Below are positions 1-7,891 of a stretch of DNA of 64,000 nucleotides, one piece after another. The translations under genes were made by a program, and so were the position numbers. The stretch's first letter is position 1. Each line of letters begins with the position of its first letter. Below the pieces are notes generated by a model. That model was not told the DNA's origin. It did not search any database and was given only the letters and a program-made list of their open reading frames with translations. The stretch spans positions 1 to 64,000 of the forward strand of contig NZ_RAPR01000003.1 of the NCBI RefSeq assembly GCF_003610235.1, given 5' to 3'. Origin of the DNA: Catellatospora citrea (GTDB lineage Bacteria; Actinomycetota; Actinomycetes; Mycobacteriales; Micromonosporaceae).

Positions 1-1
1 G

Positions 2-1147
2 GCGCTGGTCGCCGTGGACCGGGTGGTCGCCCGCTACGAGAACGCGGTGCACCACGCGGACCTGTTCGGCGACCAGAGCGACGGCTCCGACGCCCCGGTC
101 CCGGTCCGGCACGACGACGTCAAGGGACCGCTCAACATCCTGCTGGCGGGCATCGACCCGCGCAACGACGACCCGTTCTGGATCCCCCGCGCGGACTCGA
201 TCCTGGTCATGCACATCCCGGCCGGGTTGGACCGCGGCTATCTGTTCTCCCTGCCGCGGGACCTGCTCGTCGCGATCCCGCCGTTTCCGAAGTCCGGCTA
301 CGGCGGCAACCCGTCGGACAAGCTCGCCCACGCCATGTTCTTCGGCGCGCAGACGCCGGGCAGCCGCCGCGCCGACAACGCGCAGGGCTTCGAGCTGCTC
401 GCCGCGACCGTCAGCCGGTACACCGGGATCGCCCGGTTCGATGCCGGCGCCATCATCGACTTCAGCGGGTTCAAGGACGTCATCGACGCCCTGGGCGGCG
501 TCGACATGGTCGTCGACCAGCGGGTCGCCTCGATCCACCGCGAGCCCGACGGCGACCCGCGCGACCATGGCAAGAGCAGCACCGGCTACGTCGGGCCGCA
601 GATGGTGTACGAACCCGGGCGGCGGCACTTCAGCGGCTGGCAGGCCCTCGACTACGCCCGCCAGCGCTACATCCCCGGTGGCGACTACGCCCGTCAGCGG
701 CACCAGCAGCAGATGGTCCGCGCGATGCTCGCCAAGGGGTTCAGCGCCGACCTGCTGGCCGACCCGTTGCGCCTGGACAAGGTGCTCCGCGCGGCAGGCA
801 GCTCGCTGACCTTCAGCGGGCGCGGCCGCAGCCTCGTCGACTGGGCGTTCGCGCTGAGCGACCTCCGCCCGGACCAGATCGCCATGGTCAAGCTGTCCGG
901 CGGCGGGGTCGGCCGCTGGGTGGAGGACAAGAGCAAGAAGGCCGACGACAAGCCCGCCGTCAAACCGTCCGGCTCCGCCGACCCCAGCAAGGACCCCGAG
1001 AAGCCGGAGAAGCCGGAGAAGCCCAAGCTGAAGTACGAGTACCTCGGCGAGCAGCTGGACGCCCCGGCACGCCGGTTCCTCGCCTCGGTCGCCGCGGGCT
1101 CGGTCGAGAACTATCTCGCCCTGCACCCCGAGCTGCTCAACAAATGA
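2..1147 (+). CDS. LytR-CpsA-Psr (LCP) family protein, 5' end outside window
   Basis: C-terminal part of an LCP protein, the enzyme family that transfers lipid-linked glycopolymers (teichoic acid- or arabinogalactan-like) onto peptidoglycan at the outer face of the membrane. The frame is already open at base 2, so the start codon and N-terminal membrane anchor lie upstream. The visible part has LCP signatures in order: NILLAGID, RADSILVMHI, SLPRDLLV, the FKDVIDALGGVD segment and the closing ALDYARQRY...GDYARQRHQQQ block with its conserved arginines. These arginines and aspartates bind the polyprenyl pyrophosphate head group in known members. The protein ends in a Lys/Pro/Glu-rich linker (about bases 925-1030) and a short conserved tail. 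Family assignment is secure; the polymer transferred is unknown. Confidence 0.9.
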   Translation, partial: ALVAVDRVVARYENAVHHADLFGDQSDGSDAPVPVRHDDVKGPLNILLAGIDPRNDDPFWIPRADSILVMHIPAGLDRGYLFSLPRDLLVAIPPFPKSGYGGNPSDKLAHAMFFGAQTPGSRRADNAQGFELLAATVSRYTGIARFDAGAIIDFSGFKDVIDALGGVDMVVDQRVASIHREPDGDPRDHGKSSTGYVGPQMVYEPGRRHFSGWQALDYARQRYIPGGDYARQRHQQQMVRAMLAKGFSADLLADPLRLDKVLRAAGSSLTFSGRGRSLVDWAFALSDLRPDQIAMVKLSGGGVGRWVEDKSKKADDKPAVKPSGSADPSKDPEKPEKPEKPKLKYEYLGEQLDAPARRFLASVAAGSVENYLALHPELLNK

Positions 1148-1189
1148 GCCGTCTGCCTGGTCGGCGGATCGGCGGCTATCGTCAGGCGG

Positions 1190-1933
1190 ATGCGACTCAG
1201 GGTGCTCGGTGCGTGCGGCGCATGGCCGGGGGCGGGCCAGGCCTGCAGCGGCTACCTCCTGGAGCACGACGGGTTCCGGCTGGTCGTCGACCTCGGCTAC
1301 GCGACCGTGCCGCAACTGCTGCGGCATGTCGGCGCTGAGCAGGTCGACGCGGTGTTCGTCAGCCACGGACACCCCGATCACTGCGCCGACCTGAATCCGC
1401 TGCTGCGGGCCCGCGCGCTGCGGGACGATCCGCCGTCGCCGCTGCCGGTGTACGCGCTGCCGGGGGCGTTGGACGCGGTGCTGGCCCTGGATCGGCCCGG
1501 GATGCTGGCCGGGGCCTACGAACTGCGCGAGGTCACCGATGGCGGCGCGTTCGACGTCGGGCCGTTTCGCGCATCGACTCGGCTGCTGCCGCACTCGGTG
1601 CCCAACGCCGGGGTGCGACTGGCCGCGGGTGGCCGCGTGCTCGCGTACACCGGTGACTGCGGCCCGAGCCCCGACGTGGTGGAGCTGGCGCGCGGCGCGG
1701 ACGTGCTGCTGGCCGAGGCCACCCACGTGGACGAGGTGCCGGAGGGCTCACGGCGTCACCTGTCGAGCGCCCGCCAGGCGGGACGGCAGGCCGCGGCCGC
1801 CGAGGTCGGCTGGCTGCTGCTGACCCACCTGTGGCCGGGCACGGATCCGGCCGCGGCACGTTCGGCGGCCGGTGCCGGATACGACGGCGAGGTGGCCGTC
1901 GCCACCACCGATCTGGTGCTGGACCTGCCGTAG
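1190..1933 (+). CDS. MBL-fold metallo-hydrolase
   Basis: A 247-residue single-domain metallo-beta-lactamase-fold hydrolase. The metal motif H-G-H-P-D-H is at residues 59-64, with further ligands visible in LLPHSVP, the TGDCG aspartate and the LLLTHLWPG histidine. This supports a two-metal site. The short compact form resembles the ribonuclease Z-like/cAMP phosphodiesterase-like MBL proteins common in actinobacteria rather than true beta-lactamases. There is no signal peptide, so it is probably cytoplasmic. ATG 1190 was chosen because the conserved first strand (MRLRVLGACGA) begins there; the ribosome site is weak. It runs 42 bases behind the LCP gene on the same strand and converges on the GNAT gene three bases later. 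The substrate is not predictable. Confidence 0.85.
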   Translation: MRLRVLGACGAWPGAGQACSGYLLEHDGFRLVVDLGYATVPQLLRHVGAEQVDAVFVSHGHPDHCADLNPLLRARALRDDPPSPLPVYALPGALDAVLALDRPGMLAGAYELREVTDGGAFDVGPFRASTRLLPHSVPNAGVRLAAGGRVLAYTGDCGPSPDVVELARGADVLLAEATHVDEVPEGSRRHLSSARQAGRQAAAAEVGWLLLTHLWPGTDPAAARSAAGAGYDGEVAVATTDLVLDLP

Positions 1934-1936
1934 CCG

Positions 1937-2443
1937 TCAGCGCTCCGCTGAGGTGCCGAGACTCTTCGCCATGAGCTGCTCCCGGCGCACGCCGTCCGGC
2001 ATCAGGTCGCCGAGTTCCGCGGTGAGGCCGAAGCCGTTGCGCCGGTACAGGGCGGCAGCGGCCTCGTTGCCGTCCGCCACGGCCAGCTTCAGCACGTCCG
2101 CACCCACCTGCCCGGCCCATCGCTCCACCGCCGCCAGCAGGCTGTCCCCCACGCCTCGACCGCGGGCGGCGGGATCCACCCACATCGAGATCAGCTCCAC
2201 CACACCTCGGTCGTCGGTCGGCACACCGCTGGCCATGCCGACCGGGCGGCCGTCGAGCACCGCCACGAGGTTGTAGGAGCCGGGAATCTCCAGCCGCGCC
2301 CGCCATCGCTCGCTGCGATCACCCTCGCCCTGCCAGTCCGCCAGCCGGGATCCGAAGGCGGCGGGCGCGTCCGCCAGCGCGGCGAGCCGCAACTCGCGCC
2401 AGATCGGCCAGTCATCCGAGGTCAGCACACGCATTTCGATCAT
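1937..2443 (-). CDS. GNAT family N-acetyltransferase
   Basis: A 168-residue GNAT acyltransferase that moves an acetyl group from acetyl-CoA to an amine. The acetyl-CoA loop is seen as [14 protein letters not shown] (R/Q-x-x-G-x-G/A type), followed by the C-terminal [15 protein letters not shown] segment typical of the fold. The frame is open further upstream, but ATG 2443 (MIEMRVLT) or ATG 2434 fits the family start; the longer frame would add an arginine-rich stretch with no family support. It lies three bases from the MBL stop in convergent orientation and points away from the xylanase gene. The target amine is unknown; similar proteins are annotated as GCN5-related acetyltransferases of unknown substrate. 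Confidence 0.85.
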   Translation of the reverse strand: MIEMRVLTSDDWPIWRELRLAALADAPAAFGSRLADWQGEGDRSERWRARLEIPGSYNLVAVLDGRPVGMASGVPTDDRGVVELISMWVDPAARGRGVGDSLLAAVERWAGQVGADVLKLAVADGNEAAAALYRRNGFGLTAELGDLMPDGVRREQLMAKSLGTSAER

Positions 2444-2532
2444 GACGAGCAGAATGCCGCCGACGGCGCGGGCCCGCCACCGCTTTTGCGTACCACGCGA
2501 CACACGTGCCAGCCGGCATGATCCGGAACTAC

Positions 2533-2547
2533 TCCGAAACTTTCGGA
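2533..2547. promoter_or_regulatory. Xylanase-type operator, distal copy
   Basis: The 15-base sequence TCCGAAACTTTCGGA is a perfect inverted repeat around a central C. The core CGAAACTTTCG is the palindrome known from promoters of xylan-degradation genes in streptomycetes. Its position about 150 bases upstream of the putative promoter suggests an upstream repressor or cooperative binding site. Confidence 0.65.
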
Positions 2548-2662
2548 CTCGACCATCTCATATGGTGTGTGACGTTTATGTTTCCCATGGCCATCGTGGC
2601 ATTCAGTCGTTTTCGACCTGGCTCGATGTGGCCATCAGAGTCGACGCCTGCCGGTTAACCAT

Positions 2663-2676
2663 CCGAAAGTTTCCGG
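2663..2676. promoter_or_regulatory. Xylanase-type operator, proximal copy
   Basis: CCGAAAGTTTCCGG contains the inverted repeat GAAA-G-TTTC (2665-2673). It sits directly upstream of the TTGACA hexamer (2683-2688), where a bound repressor could interfere with RNA polymerase. It is the second copy of the motif in this gap, 130 bases from the first. Confidence 0.65.
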
Positions 2677-2828
2677 AAGTCGTTGACAGTCCGAAGCCAT
2701 CGAGCAAATACTTTCGCCATCGACGAGGCTCGACATCGTCGATCCGGGTCACCCGAGCCGCTCCACCGGGCGTCGCGCGCACGACGACCGGCCTGCCCGC
2801 CGGCTTCTCCCGAGGAGGAAGCACCCCC

Positions 2829-3806
2829 ATGATCGACGCACCCGCCCCACCGACCGGCCGCGGCCGCGCCAGGCTGCTGCTCGGCGCCGCCTGCGTCGCG
2901 GCGATGGTCGTGGCCACCACGCTGCTGCCCGGCGCCGCCAGCGCGGCCGTGACCTCGAACCAGACCGGCACCAACAACGGCTACTTCTACTCGTTCTGGA
3001 CCGACAGCTCCGGCACGGTCTCCATGGAGCTGGGATCCGGCGGCAACTACAGCACCTCGTGGCGCAACACCGGCAACTTCGTCGCCGGCAAGGGCTGGAG
3101 CACCGGCGGACGCCGGTCCGTCACCTACTCCGGCAGCTTCAATCCGTCCGGCAACGCCTACCTGACGCTCTACGGTTGGACGACGAACCCGCTCGTCGAG
3201 TACTACATCGTCGACAACTGGGGCACCTACCGGCCCACCGGCACCTACAAGGGCACGGTCACCAGCGACGGCGGCACGTACGACATCTACCAGACGACGC
3301 GGTACAACGCCCCCTCGATCGAAGGCACCAGGACCTTCAACCAGTACTGGAGTGTGCGGCAGCAGAAGAAGACCGGCGGGACCATCACCTCCGGCAACCA
3401 CTTCGACGCCTGGGCGAGCAAGGGCATGAGCCTCGGCAACCACAACTACATGATCCTGGCCACCGAGGGCTACCAGAGCAGCGGCAGCTCCAACATCACG
3501 CTGGGCTCCGGCGGCGGAGGCGGCGGTGGCGGCGGTGGCGGCGGCTGCACGGCGACGCTGTCCGCGGGCCAGCAGTGGAGCGACCGGTACAACCTCAACG
3601 TCTCGGTCAGCGGCGCGACCAACTGGACCGTGACCATGAACGTGCCCTCCCCCGCCAAGGTGCTCTCGACCTGGAACGTCAGCGCGAGCTACCCGACGGC
3701 CCAGCAGCTGGTCGCCAGACCCAACGGCAGCGGCAACAACTGGGGCGTGACCATCCAGCACAACGGCAACTACACCTGGCCGACCGTCTCCTGCAGCGCC
3801 GGCTGA
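2829..3806 (+). CDS. Secreted endo-1,4-beta-xylanase, GH11 plus C-terminal CBM
   Basis: A 325-residue extracellular xylanase. Residues 1-39 form a Sec signal peptide (RGRAR charge cluster, hydrophobic core, ASA cleavage site). The GH11 jelly-roll runs from about 40 to 225. The nucleophile is Glu124 in NPLVEYYIV and the acid/base is Glu213 in ILATEGY; the family thumb (APSIEG, 161-166) is also present. A 12-glycine linker (228-239) leads to an 85-residue cellulose/xylan-binding module bounded by Cys240 and a Cys four residues from the end, resembling a shortened CBM2. ATG 2829 is fixed by the strong site GAGGAGGA ten bases upstream; the frame is open for 129 codons further 5' but lacks family similarity. 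Upstream palindromes suggest repression without xylan-derived inducer. Confidence 0.95.
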   Translation: MIDAPAPPTGRGRARLLLGAACVAAMVVATTLLPGAASAAVTSNQTGTNNGYFYSFWTDSSGTVSMELGSGGNYSTSWRNTGNFVAGKGWSTGGRRSVTYSGSFNPSGNAYLTLYGWTTNPLVEYYIVDNWGTYRPTGTYKGTVTSDGGTYDIYQTTRYNAPSIEGTRTFNQYWSVRQQKKTGGTITSGNHFDAWASKGMSLGNHNYMILATEGYQSSGSSNITLGSGGGGGGGGGGGGCTATLSAGQQWSDRYNLNVSVSGATNWTVTMNVPSPAKVLSTWNVSASYPTAQQLVARPNGSGNNWGVTIQHNGNYTWPTVSCSAG

Positions 3807-3825
3807 CCCCGATCCCCCGACACCG

Positions 3826-3866
3826 CACCGGCGGCACGGCGGCCCACGGCAGCCGCGCCGCCGGTG
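3826..3866. terminator. Hairpin after xylanase gene
   Basis: Arms CACCGGCGGC (3826-3835) and GCCGCCGGTG (3857-3866) pair perfectly, and CGGC/GCCG extends the stem inward after one mismatch. It lies 19 bases past the xylanase stop and before the convergent TPR gene. There is no U-tract, as is usual in high-G+C actinobacteria. Confidence 0.55.
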
Positions 3867-3884
3867 GGCGTGCCTGTGGTGTGG

Positions 3885-5015
3885 TCAGCTCGTCCGCAGC
3901 CGGGCGACCAGCTCCCCGGCGCGGCGCCACCAGTACTCGTACCGGCCCGGGAACTGGTCGTTCAACGTGTTCAGGCGCTCGAACGCCTCGGCCGCGTAAG
4001 CCGGGTCGTCCTCGGCGTCGCCGACGAGCAGGCAGACGTTGGCCAGGGAGCCGGCCACCAGCATCGGCGCCTGCTCGGCGTACTCGCGCAGGATGGGCTC
4101 GGCCAGGCGCGCGGACCGCGCCGCGTCCGCCCGGCGTCCCTGCGCGAGCAGCACCTCGGCCTCGGTGGACAGCGGCATCGCCCAGCGGCGGCGCTGCGCC
4201 GCCGTCACCGGCTCACCGTCGAGCGCCCGCAGCACGTCCATCGCCTCACCGACCGCGGCGAGCGCCTCGTCGAGGCGTCGGGTGCGGGTCAGCGTGCTGG
4301 CGTGGTTGGTCAGCGCGGTGGCAAGCAGCTGCCGCGCGGGCCGGTCGGTCTCGGTGCGGGCGAGCGCGATCGCCTCGGTCTCGGCGGCCTCGGCGTCGGC
4401 GAAGCGGCCGAGCAGGGTCAGCGACGTGCCCTGCAGTACGAGCAGCTCGATCTCGATCTCCCGGTGGCTGCCGGGGGCGGTGGTCCGCAGCACGTCGAGG
4501 GCCTGGGCCAGCGGGGTGAGGGACTCGGCGGTCCGGCCCAGGTCGGCCAGCGCCGCGCCCCGGTTGAGCAGCAGCGGGACCCGGCCCACCGCGGACAGCA
4601 CCTCCGGTGCGGTCTGCTCCAGCTCGGTGAACAGGTCCAGTGCCTGCTCCACGGCCGCCAGACTCTCCGCGGCGTGGCCGAGCTGGCGCAGCACGAAGCT
4701 GCGCAGGGACATGAGTTCGGCGCCCAGCACGTGCACCAGCTCCGACCCCTGGACGGCCGGCGAGCGCCAGGCGGCCTCGGCCGTGTCGAGCACGGTCAGC
4801 GCGGCCGGCCGGTCCGGCTCCCGCTGCACGGCCAGCCAGCGCGCCATGAACAGGCGGACCCAGACCAGCATGGTCGCGCCGTCGTCGCCCTCCAGCGCGT
4901 ACTGTGCCTCCAGTGCGCGGGCGAGCCGGAGCGCACCGGCGTGGTCGCCGAGGCTCGCGAGCCGCTGCGCCGAGGTGAGTGGATCCTGCTGCACCCGCCC
5001 AGGGTCCCACACCAT
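3885..5015 (-). CDS. TPR-repeat protein of unknown function
   Basis: A 376-residue all-alpha protein built from tetratricopeptide-like helical pairs. Examples are LASLGDHAGALRLARALEAQ, LNRGAALADLGRTAESLTPL, LLVLQGTSLTLLGRFADAEA, LATALTNHASTLTRTRRLDE and AEVLLAQGRRADAARSARLAE. No enzymatic motif, signal peptide or membrane segment is visible, so it is probably a cytoplasmic scaffold or a sensor domain without its effector. Such TPR blocks often form the C-terminal part of SARP or LuxR-type regulators, but no DNA-binding domain is present. ATG 5015 has no clear ribosome site. It is divergent from the PadR gene, and the palindrome at 5042-5077 lies within 30 bases of its start, so PadR may control it. 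Confidence 0.75.
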   Translation of the reverse strand: MVWDPGRVQQDPLTSAQRLASLGDHAGALRLARALEAQYALEGDDGATMLVWVRLFMARWLAVQREPDRPAALTVLDTAEAAWRSPAVQGSELVHVLGAELMSLRSFVLRQLGHAAESLAAVEQALDLFTELEQTAPEVLSAVGRVPLLLNRGAALADLGRTAESLTPLAQALDVLRTTAPGSHREIEIELLVLQGTSLTLLGRFADAEAAETEAIALARTETDRPARQLLATALTNHASTLTRTRRLDEALAAVGEAMDVLRALDGEPVTAAQRRRWAMPLSTEAEVLLAQGRRADAARSARLAEPILREYAEQAPMLVAGSLANVCLLVGDAEDDPAYAAEAFERLNTLNDQFPGRYEYWWRRAGELVARLRTS

Positions 5016-5041
5016 GATCGCGGAGGACGTTGCGCGCCCTC

Positions 5042-5077
5042 ATACCTAGAACTAGTATGCATAGCAGTTCTAGGTAT
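5042..5077. promoter_or_regulatory. Long palindrome between TPR and PadR genes, likely PadR operator
   Basis: Perfect 12-base arms ATACCTAGAACT (5042-5053) and AGTTCTAGGTAT (5066-5077) flank a 12-base spacer with ATGCAT at its middle. Arm centres are 24 bp apart, fitting a dimer contacting one face of the helix. It is one of the most AT-rich stretches in the window and lies just upstream of the PadR GTG and the divergent TPR start. PadR regulators typically autorepress through such sites. Confidence 0.7.
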
Positions 5078-5090
5078 AGGCGGTGTCCTC

Positions 5091-5465
5091 GTGCACATCA
5101 CGAAAGATCTCGTCGCGGCCTCGGCTACCCCCCTCGTGCTGGGCATCCTGGCCGAGGGCGAGAGCTATGGCTACGCGATCCTCAAACAGGTCAACGAACT
5201 GTCCGGCGGCCATCTCGAATGGACCGACGGCCTGCTCTACCCCCTGCTGCACCGGCTGGAACGGCTGGGTCACGTCGAGGCGACGTGGCAGACCCCGGCG
5301 GAGGGGCGGCGGCGCAAGTACTACCGCATCACCGACCAAGGCCTGAAGGAGCTGGCTGAGCAGCGCCGCCAGTGGGCCGCGGTCGTCGACACCCTGCGCG
5401 GGGTGTGGAACGCCGGGGCGTCGCTGCGCCCGATCCCCGCCCCCGCCTGGGGCGTGACCGGATGA
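5091..5465 (+). CDS. PadR family transcriptional regulator
   Basis: A 124-residue PadR-type winged-helix repressor. The N-terminal wHTH includes TPLVLGILAEGESYGYAI, followed by the recognition region GLLYPLLHRLERLGHV and the wing EGRRRKYYRITDQG, all diagnostic of the family. A short C-terminal dimerisation segment follows (ELAEQRRQWAAVVDTL). GTG 5091 was chosen because the conserved N-terminus begins there and no other start is in frame close by; no clear ribosome site is seen, so a leaderless or weak start is possible. The stop overlaps the next gene (ATGA at 5462-5465), so regulator and membrane partner are translationally coupled. The palindrome just upstream is the probable binding site. 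Confidence 0.9.
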   Translation: MHITKDLVAASATPLVLGILAEGESYGYAILKQVNELSGGHLEWTDGLLYPLLHRLERLGHVEATWQTPAEGRRRKYYRITDQGLKELAEQRRQWAAVVDTLRGVWNAGASLRPIPAPAWGVTG

Positions 5466-6835
5466 CCGTCGACAGCAACAACGACCTCGAGAAACAGATC
5501 GCCGAGTGGCGCGCCTACATGCGCCGGCGGCGGGAGCTGCACCAGCCAGACGCCGAGGAGCTGGAGGACCACCTGCGCGACCGGATCGCCGAGCTCACGG
5601 CGGCCGGCCTGCACAGCGACGAGGCGTTCCTCATCGCCGTCAAGCGCATGGGCAGCCTCGACGAGCTGTCCCGCGAGTTCGCCCGGGAGCACTCCGAGCG
5701 GCTCTGGAAGCAGCTGGTGCTGACCGGCGACGGCGACGGCACGCCGACGTCCCGGACACGGCGCGAGCTGCCGACCATGATCGCCTTCGCGGTCGGCGCG
5801 GCGGTGGCGTTCAAGGTGCCCGTGCTGTTCGGCGTGGACTTCACCGACGACAACAACGGCGGCTTCTACCTGCGCAACTTCGGCCTGTTCGCGCTGGCCC
5901 CGCTGGCGGCCTACTTCGCGTGGCGGCGGCGGGTCAGCACCGGCGTCATCGGGGTGCTGGTCGCGCTGTTCGCCCTCGGCGCGGTGGCGGCCAACGCGTA
6001 CCCGATGGCCATGGACACGCAGACCATAGTGCTGACGATGATCCACCTGCCGATCGCGCTGTGGCTGGTGGTGGGGGTCGCCTACACCGGCGGCGAGTGG
6101 CGGTCCGACCGGCGGCGGATGGACTTCATCCGGTTCACCGGCGAATGGTTCATCTACTTCGTGCTCATCGCCCTCGGCGGCGGCGTGCTGACCGCCTTCA
6201 CCGTCGGCACCTTCTCGGCCATCGGCCTGAACGCGGAGACGTTCGTCGGGCAGTGGCTGGTGCCCTGCGGCGCCATGGCCGGGGTCGTGGTCGCGGCCTG
6301 GCTCGTGGAGGCCAAGCAGAGCGTCGTGGAGAACATGGCGCCGGTGCTGACCCGGGTGTTCACCCCGCTGTTCACGGTCACGCTGCTGGTCCTGCTCGGC
6401 GCGATCATCTGGACCAGCAACGGCATCGACGTCGAGCGCGACGTGCTGATCATCTTCGACCTGCTGCTGGTCGTCGTGCTCGGCCTGCTGCTGTACGCCA
6501 TCTCGGCCCGCGACCCCGCGGCCAAGCCCGGCGTCTTCGACAAGCTGCAGCTCGCCCTCGTGGTCACCGCGCTAGTCATCGACGTGCTGGTGCTGGCGGC
6601 GATCACCGGCCGGATCACCGAGTTCGGGTTCACCGCCAACAAGACGGCCGCACTCGGCGAGAACCTCGTCCTGCTGGCCAACCTGTCCTGGTCGGCGTGG
6701 CTGTTCCTCGGCTTCGTCCGCGGCCGGCTGCCGTTCGGCAAGATGGAGCACTGGCAGACCCGCTACCTCGTGGTGTACGCGGCCTGGGCCTGGATCGTCG
6801 TGCTGGCGTTCCCACCCCTGTTCGACTTCGCCTGA
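5462..6835 (+). CDS. Multi-pass membrane protein with N-terminal permease-prefix (HAAS-like) domain
   Basis: A 457-residue protein. Residues 1-85 are soluble and charged (LEKQIAEWRAYMRRRRELH, EELEDHLRDRIAEL, AFLIAVKRMGSLDELSREFAREH), matching the helical prefix domain found next to PadR regulators. The rest is strongly hydrophobic, with roughly ten membrane helices. No transport or catalytic motif is recognised. The ATG at 5462 overlaps the PadR stop. PadR plus HAAS-domain membrane protein is a recurrent pair in Gram-positive bacteria, often linked to envelope stress or drug response, but the job of this protein is unknown. A strong bidirectional hairpin follows. Confidence 0.8.
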   Translation: MTVDSNNDLEKQIAEWRAYMRRRRELHQPDAEELEDHLRDRIAELTAAGLHSDEAFLIAVKRMGSLDELSREFAREHSERLWKQLVLTGDGDGTPTSRTRRELPTMIAFAVGAAVAFKVPVLFGVDFTDDNNGGFYLRNFGLFALAPLAAYFAWRRRVSTGVIGVLVALFALGAVAANAYPMAMDTQTIVLTMIHLPIALWLVVGVAYTGGEWRSDRRRMDFIRFTGEWFIYFVLIALGGGVLTAFTVGTFSAIGLNAETFVGQWLVPCGAMAGVVVAAWLVEAKQSVVENMAPVLTRVFTPLFTVTLLVLLGAIIWTSNGIDVERDVLIIFDLLLVVVLGLLLYAISARDPAAKPGVFDKLQLALVVTALVIDVLVLAAITGRITEFGFTANKTAALGENLVLLANLSWSAWLFLGFVRGRLPFGKMEHWQTRYLVVYAAWAWIVVLAFPPLFDFA

Positions 6836-6852
6836 CCGCGGGGTCACCGAGG

Positions 6853-6896
6853 AACGTGCGATGGCGCGGCTGATCCCAGCCGCGCCATCGCACGTT
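6853..6896. terminator. Bidirectional terminator, 20-bp perfect stem
   Basis: Bases 6853-6872 and 6877-6896 are perfect reverse complements (20 pairs) closing a four-base loop ATCC. It sits between the convergent membrane-protein and tyrosinase genes, ending three bases before the tyrosinase stop, and should terminate both transcripts. Confidence 0.85.
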
Positions 6897-6898
6897 GC

Positions 6899-7891
6899 CT
6901 AGCCGAGCGAGTCGTAGCCGTACCACGCGGACGCGTCGAGCACCTGCGCGGGCGTCAGCGGGTCGCCGAGCAGCGTGACCATCGTGTCGTTCAGGCCCTG
7001 CCCACTCGGCACCTGCTCGTCGCCGTCACCCGGGGAGTAGCTGCGCCCGCGACGGGTGAGCCACGCCTCCCACAGCCGGTCCACGTTGCAGTGGTTGAGG
7101 TAGAACAGCGGATCGTTGGGCGAGGTGCCCGGGCCCATGTCACCGCCGACCCATACGTGCACCCGGTTGTGCATCTGCGGGCTGCCCGCCTGGCCCACCC
7201 GGCGCGGGTCTAGCCAGCCCTCCACCCGGTTGCGGAACCCGTCGGAGCTCACGTCCCACGGCGCGCTGTCGTAGGCCAGCCCGTCCTCCAGCACCCACTT
7301 GGCGTCATCGGCGACGGGCAGGCCGGGCACGTCGGTGTCGGTGCCGGCGTTGCGCTGCAGCGGGCGCGGCGCGACCGACCACAACTGCGTGCCGTAGCCC
7401 ATCAGCCGCACCCGCATCGCGGCCAGCGGGCCGCTGACCACGTCACCACGCGCGTCGCCCAGCGCCGCCGCACCCCACAGCGAACTGGTGTGCTGCTGGT
7501 CGGCGGGCAGCCCGCCGTCTACGGTCCAGTCCCAGTACGGCAGACCGGCCTCCGGATCGCCGGTGACCCGCTGGATCTGCTGCTCCAGGCGCAGCAGGAA
7601 CATCCGGTGCCAGGGCAGGAAGATCGGCCCGCCGTGGGCCAGGTTGCGCATCGGGCGGGTCGGGCTGCTGGGCATCTGCATCGCCACGAAGTGCCACAGC
7701 ACGAACAGGTCCCAGGTGGTCAGCTGCTGGTCCACGCCGTACAGGCGAAAACCCGGGACCGACGGCGACAGCAGCTGGTTGAGCTGCGAGGTCGTGTAGC
7801 CGGACGGTTCGGCGTTGAGCGCGACGACACCGGCGAGGAAGCGCTCGCGCGCGGTGTCGGAGTTCTGGATGTCAGCGCGGACGGCGGTCAC
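6899..7891 (-). CDS. Tyrosinase (type-3 copper oxidase)
   Basis: A 330-residue tyrosinase that hydroxylates monophenols and oxidises o-diphenols to quinones, as in melanin formation. All six copper ligands are visible: CuA His67 (LWHFVAM), His86 (LAHGGP) and His95 (LPWHRMF); CuB His241 and His245 (MHNRVHVW) and His267 (YLNHCNVDRLW). There is no signal peptide or twin-arginine motif, so export would need a partner or the enzyme is intracellular. Its ATG overlaps the stop of the upstream chaperone-like gene (ATGA at 7888-7891), giving strict co-translation, as with the melC1-melC2 pair of Streptomyces. The length is near that of short bacterial tyrosinases. It could act on secondary-metabolite phenols rather than make melanin. 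Confidence 0.93.
   Translation of the reverse strand: MTAVRADIQNSDTARERFLAGVVALNAEPSGYTTSQLNQLLSPSVPGFRLYGVDQQLTTWDLFVLWHFVAMQMPSSPTRPMRNLAHGGPIFLPWHRMFLLRLEQQIQRVTGDPEAGLPYWDWTVDGGLPADQQHTSSLWGAAALGDARGDVVSGPLAAMRVRLMGYGTQLWSVAPRPLQRNAGTDTDVPGLPVADDAKWVLEDGLAYDSAPWDVSSDGFRNRVEGWLDPRRVGQAGSPQMHNRVHVWVGGDMGPGTSPNDPLFYLNHCNVDRLWEAWLTRRGRSYSPGDGDEQVPSGQGLNDTMVTLLGDPLTPAQVLDASAWYGYDSLG

Larger units (their letters stand above)
2444..2828. promoter_or_regulatory. Intergenic control region of the xylanase gene
   Basis: This 385-base gap between the divergent GNAT and xylanase genes holds no credible gene. It contains two GAAANTTTC palindromes (2533-2547 and 2663-2676), a half-site ACTTTCG at 2710-2716, a promoter-like TTGACA at 2683-2688 with AATACT at 2707-2712 (18-base spacing), and a strong ribosome site GAGGAGGA at 2812-2819. 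Base composition is visibly more AT-rich than in the flanking genes. Confidence 0.7.

Noticed and set aside
3511..3546. Tandem GGC/GGT triplets as a microsatellite or CRISPR-like repeat
   Set aside because: They encode the 12-glycine linker of the xylanase and have no spacers.
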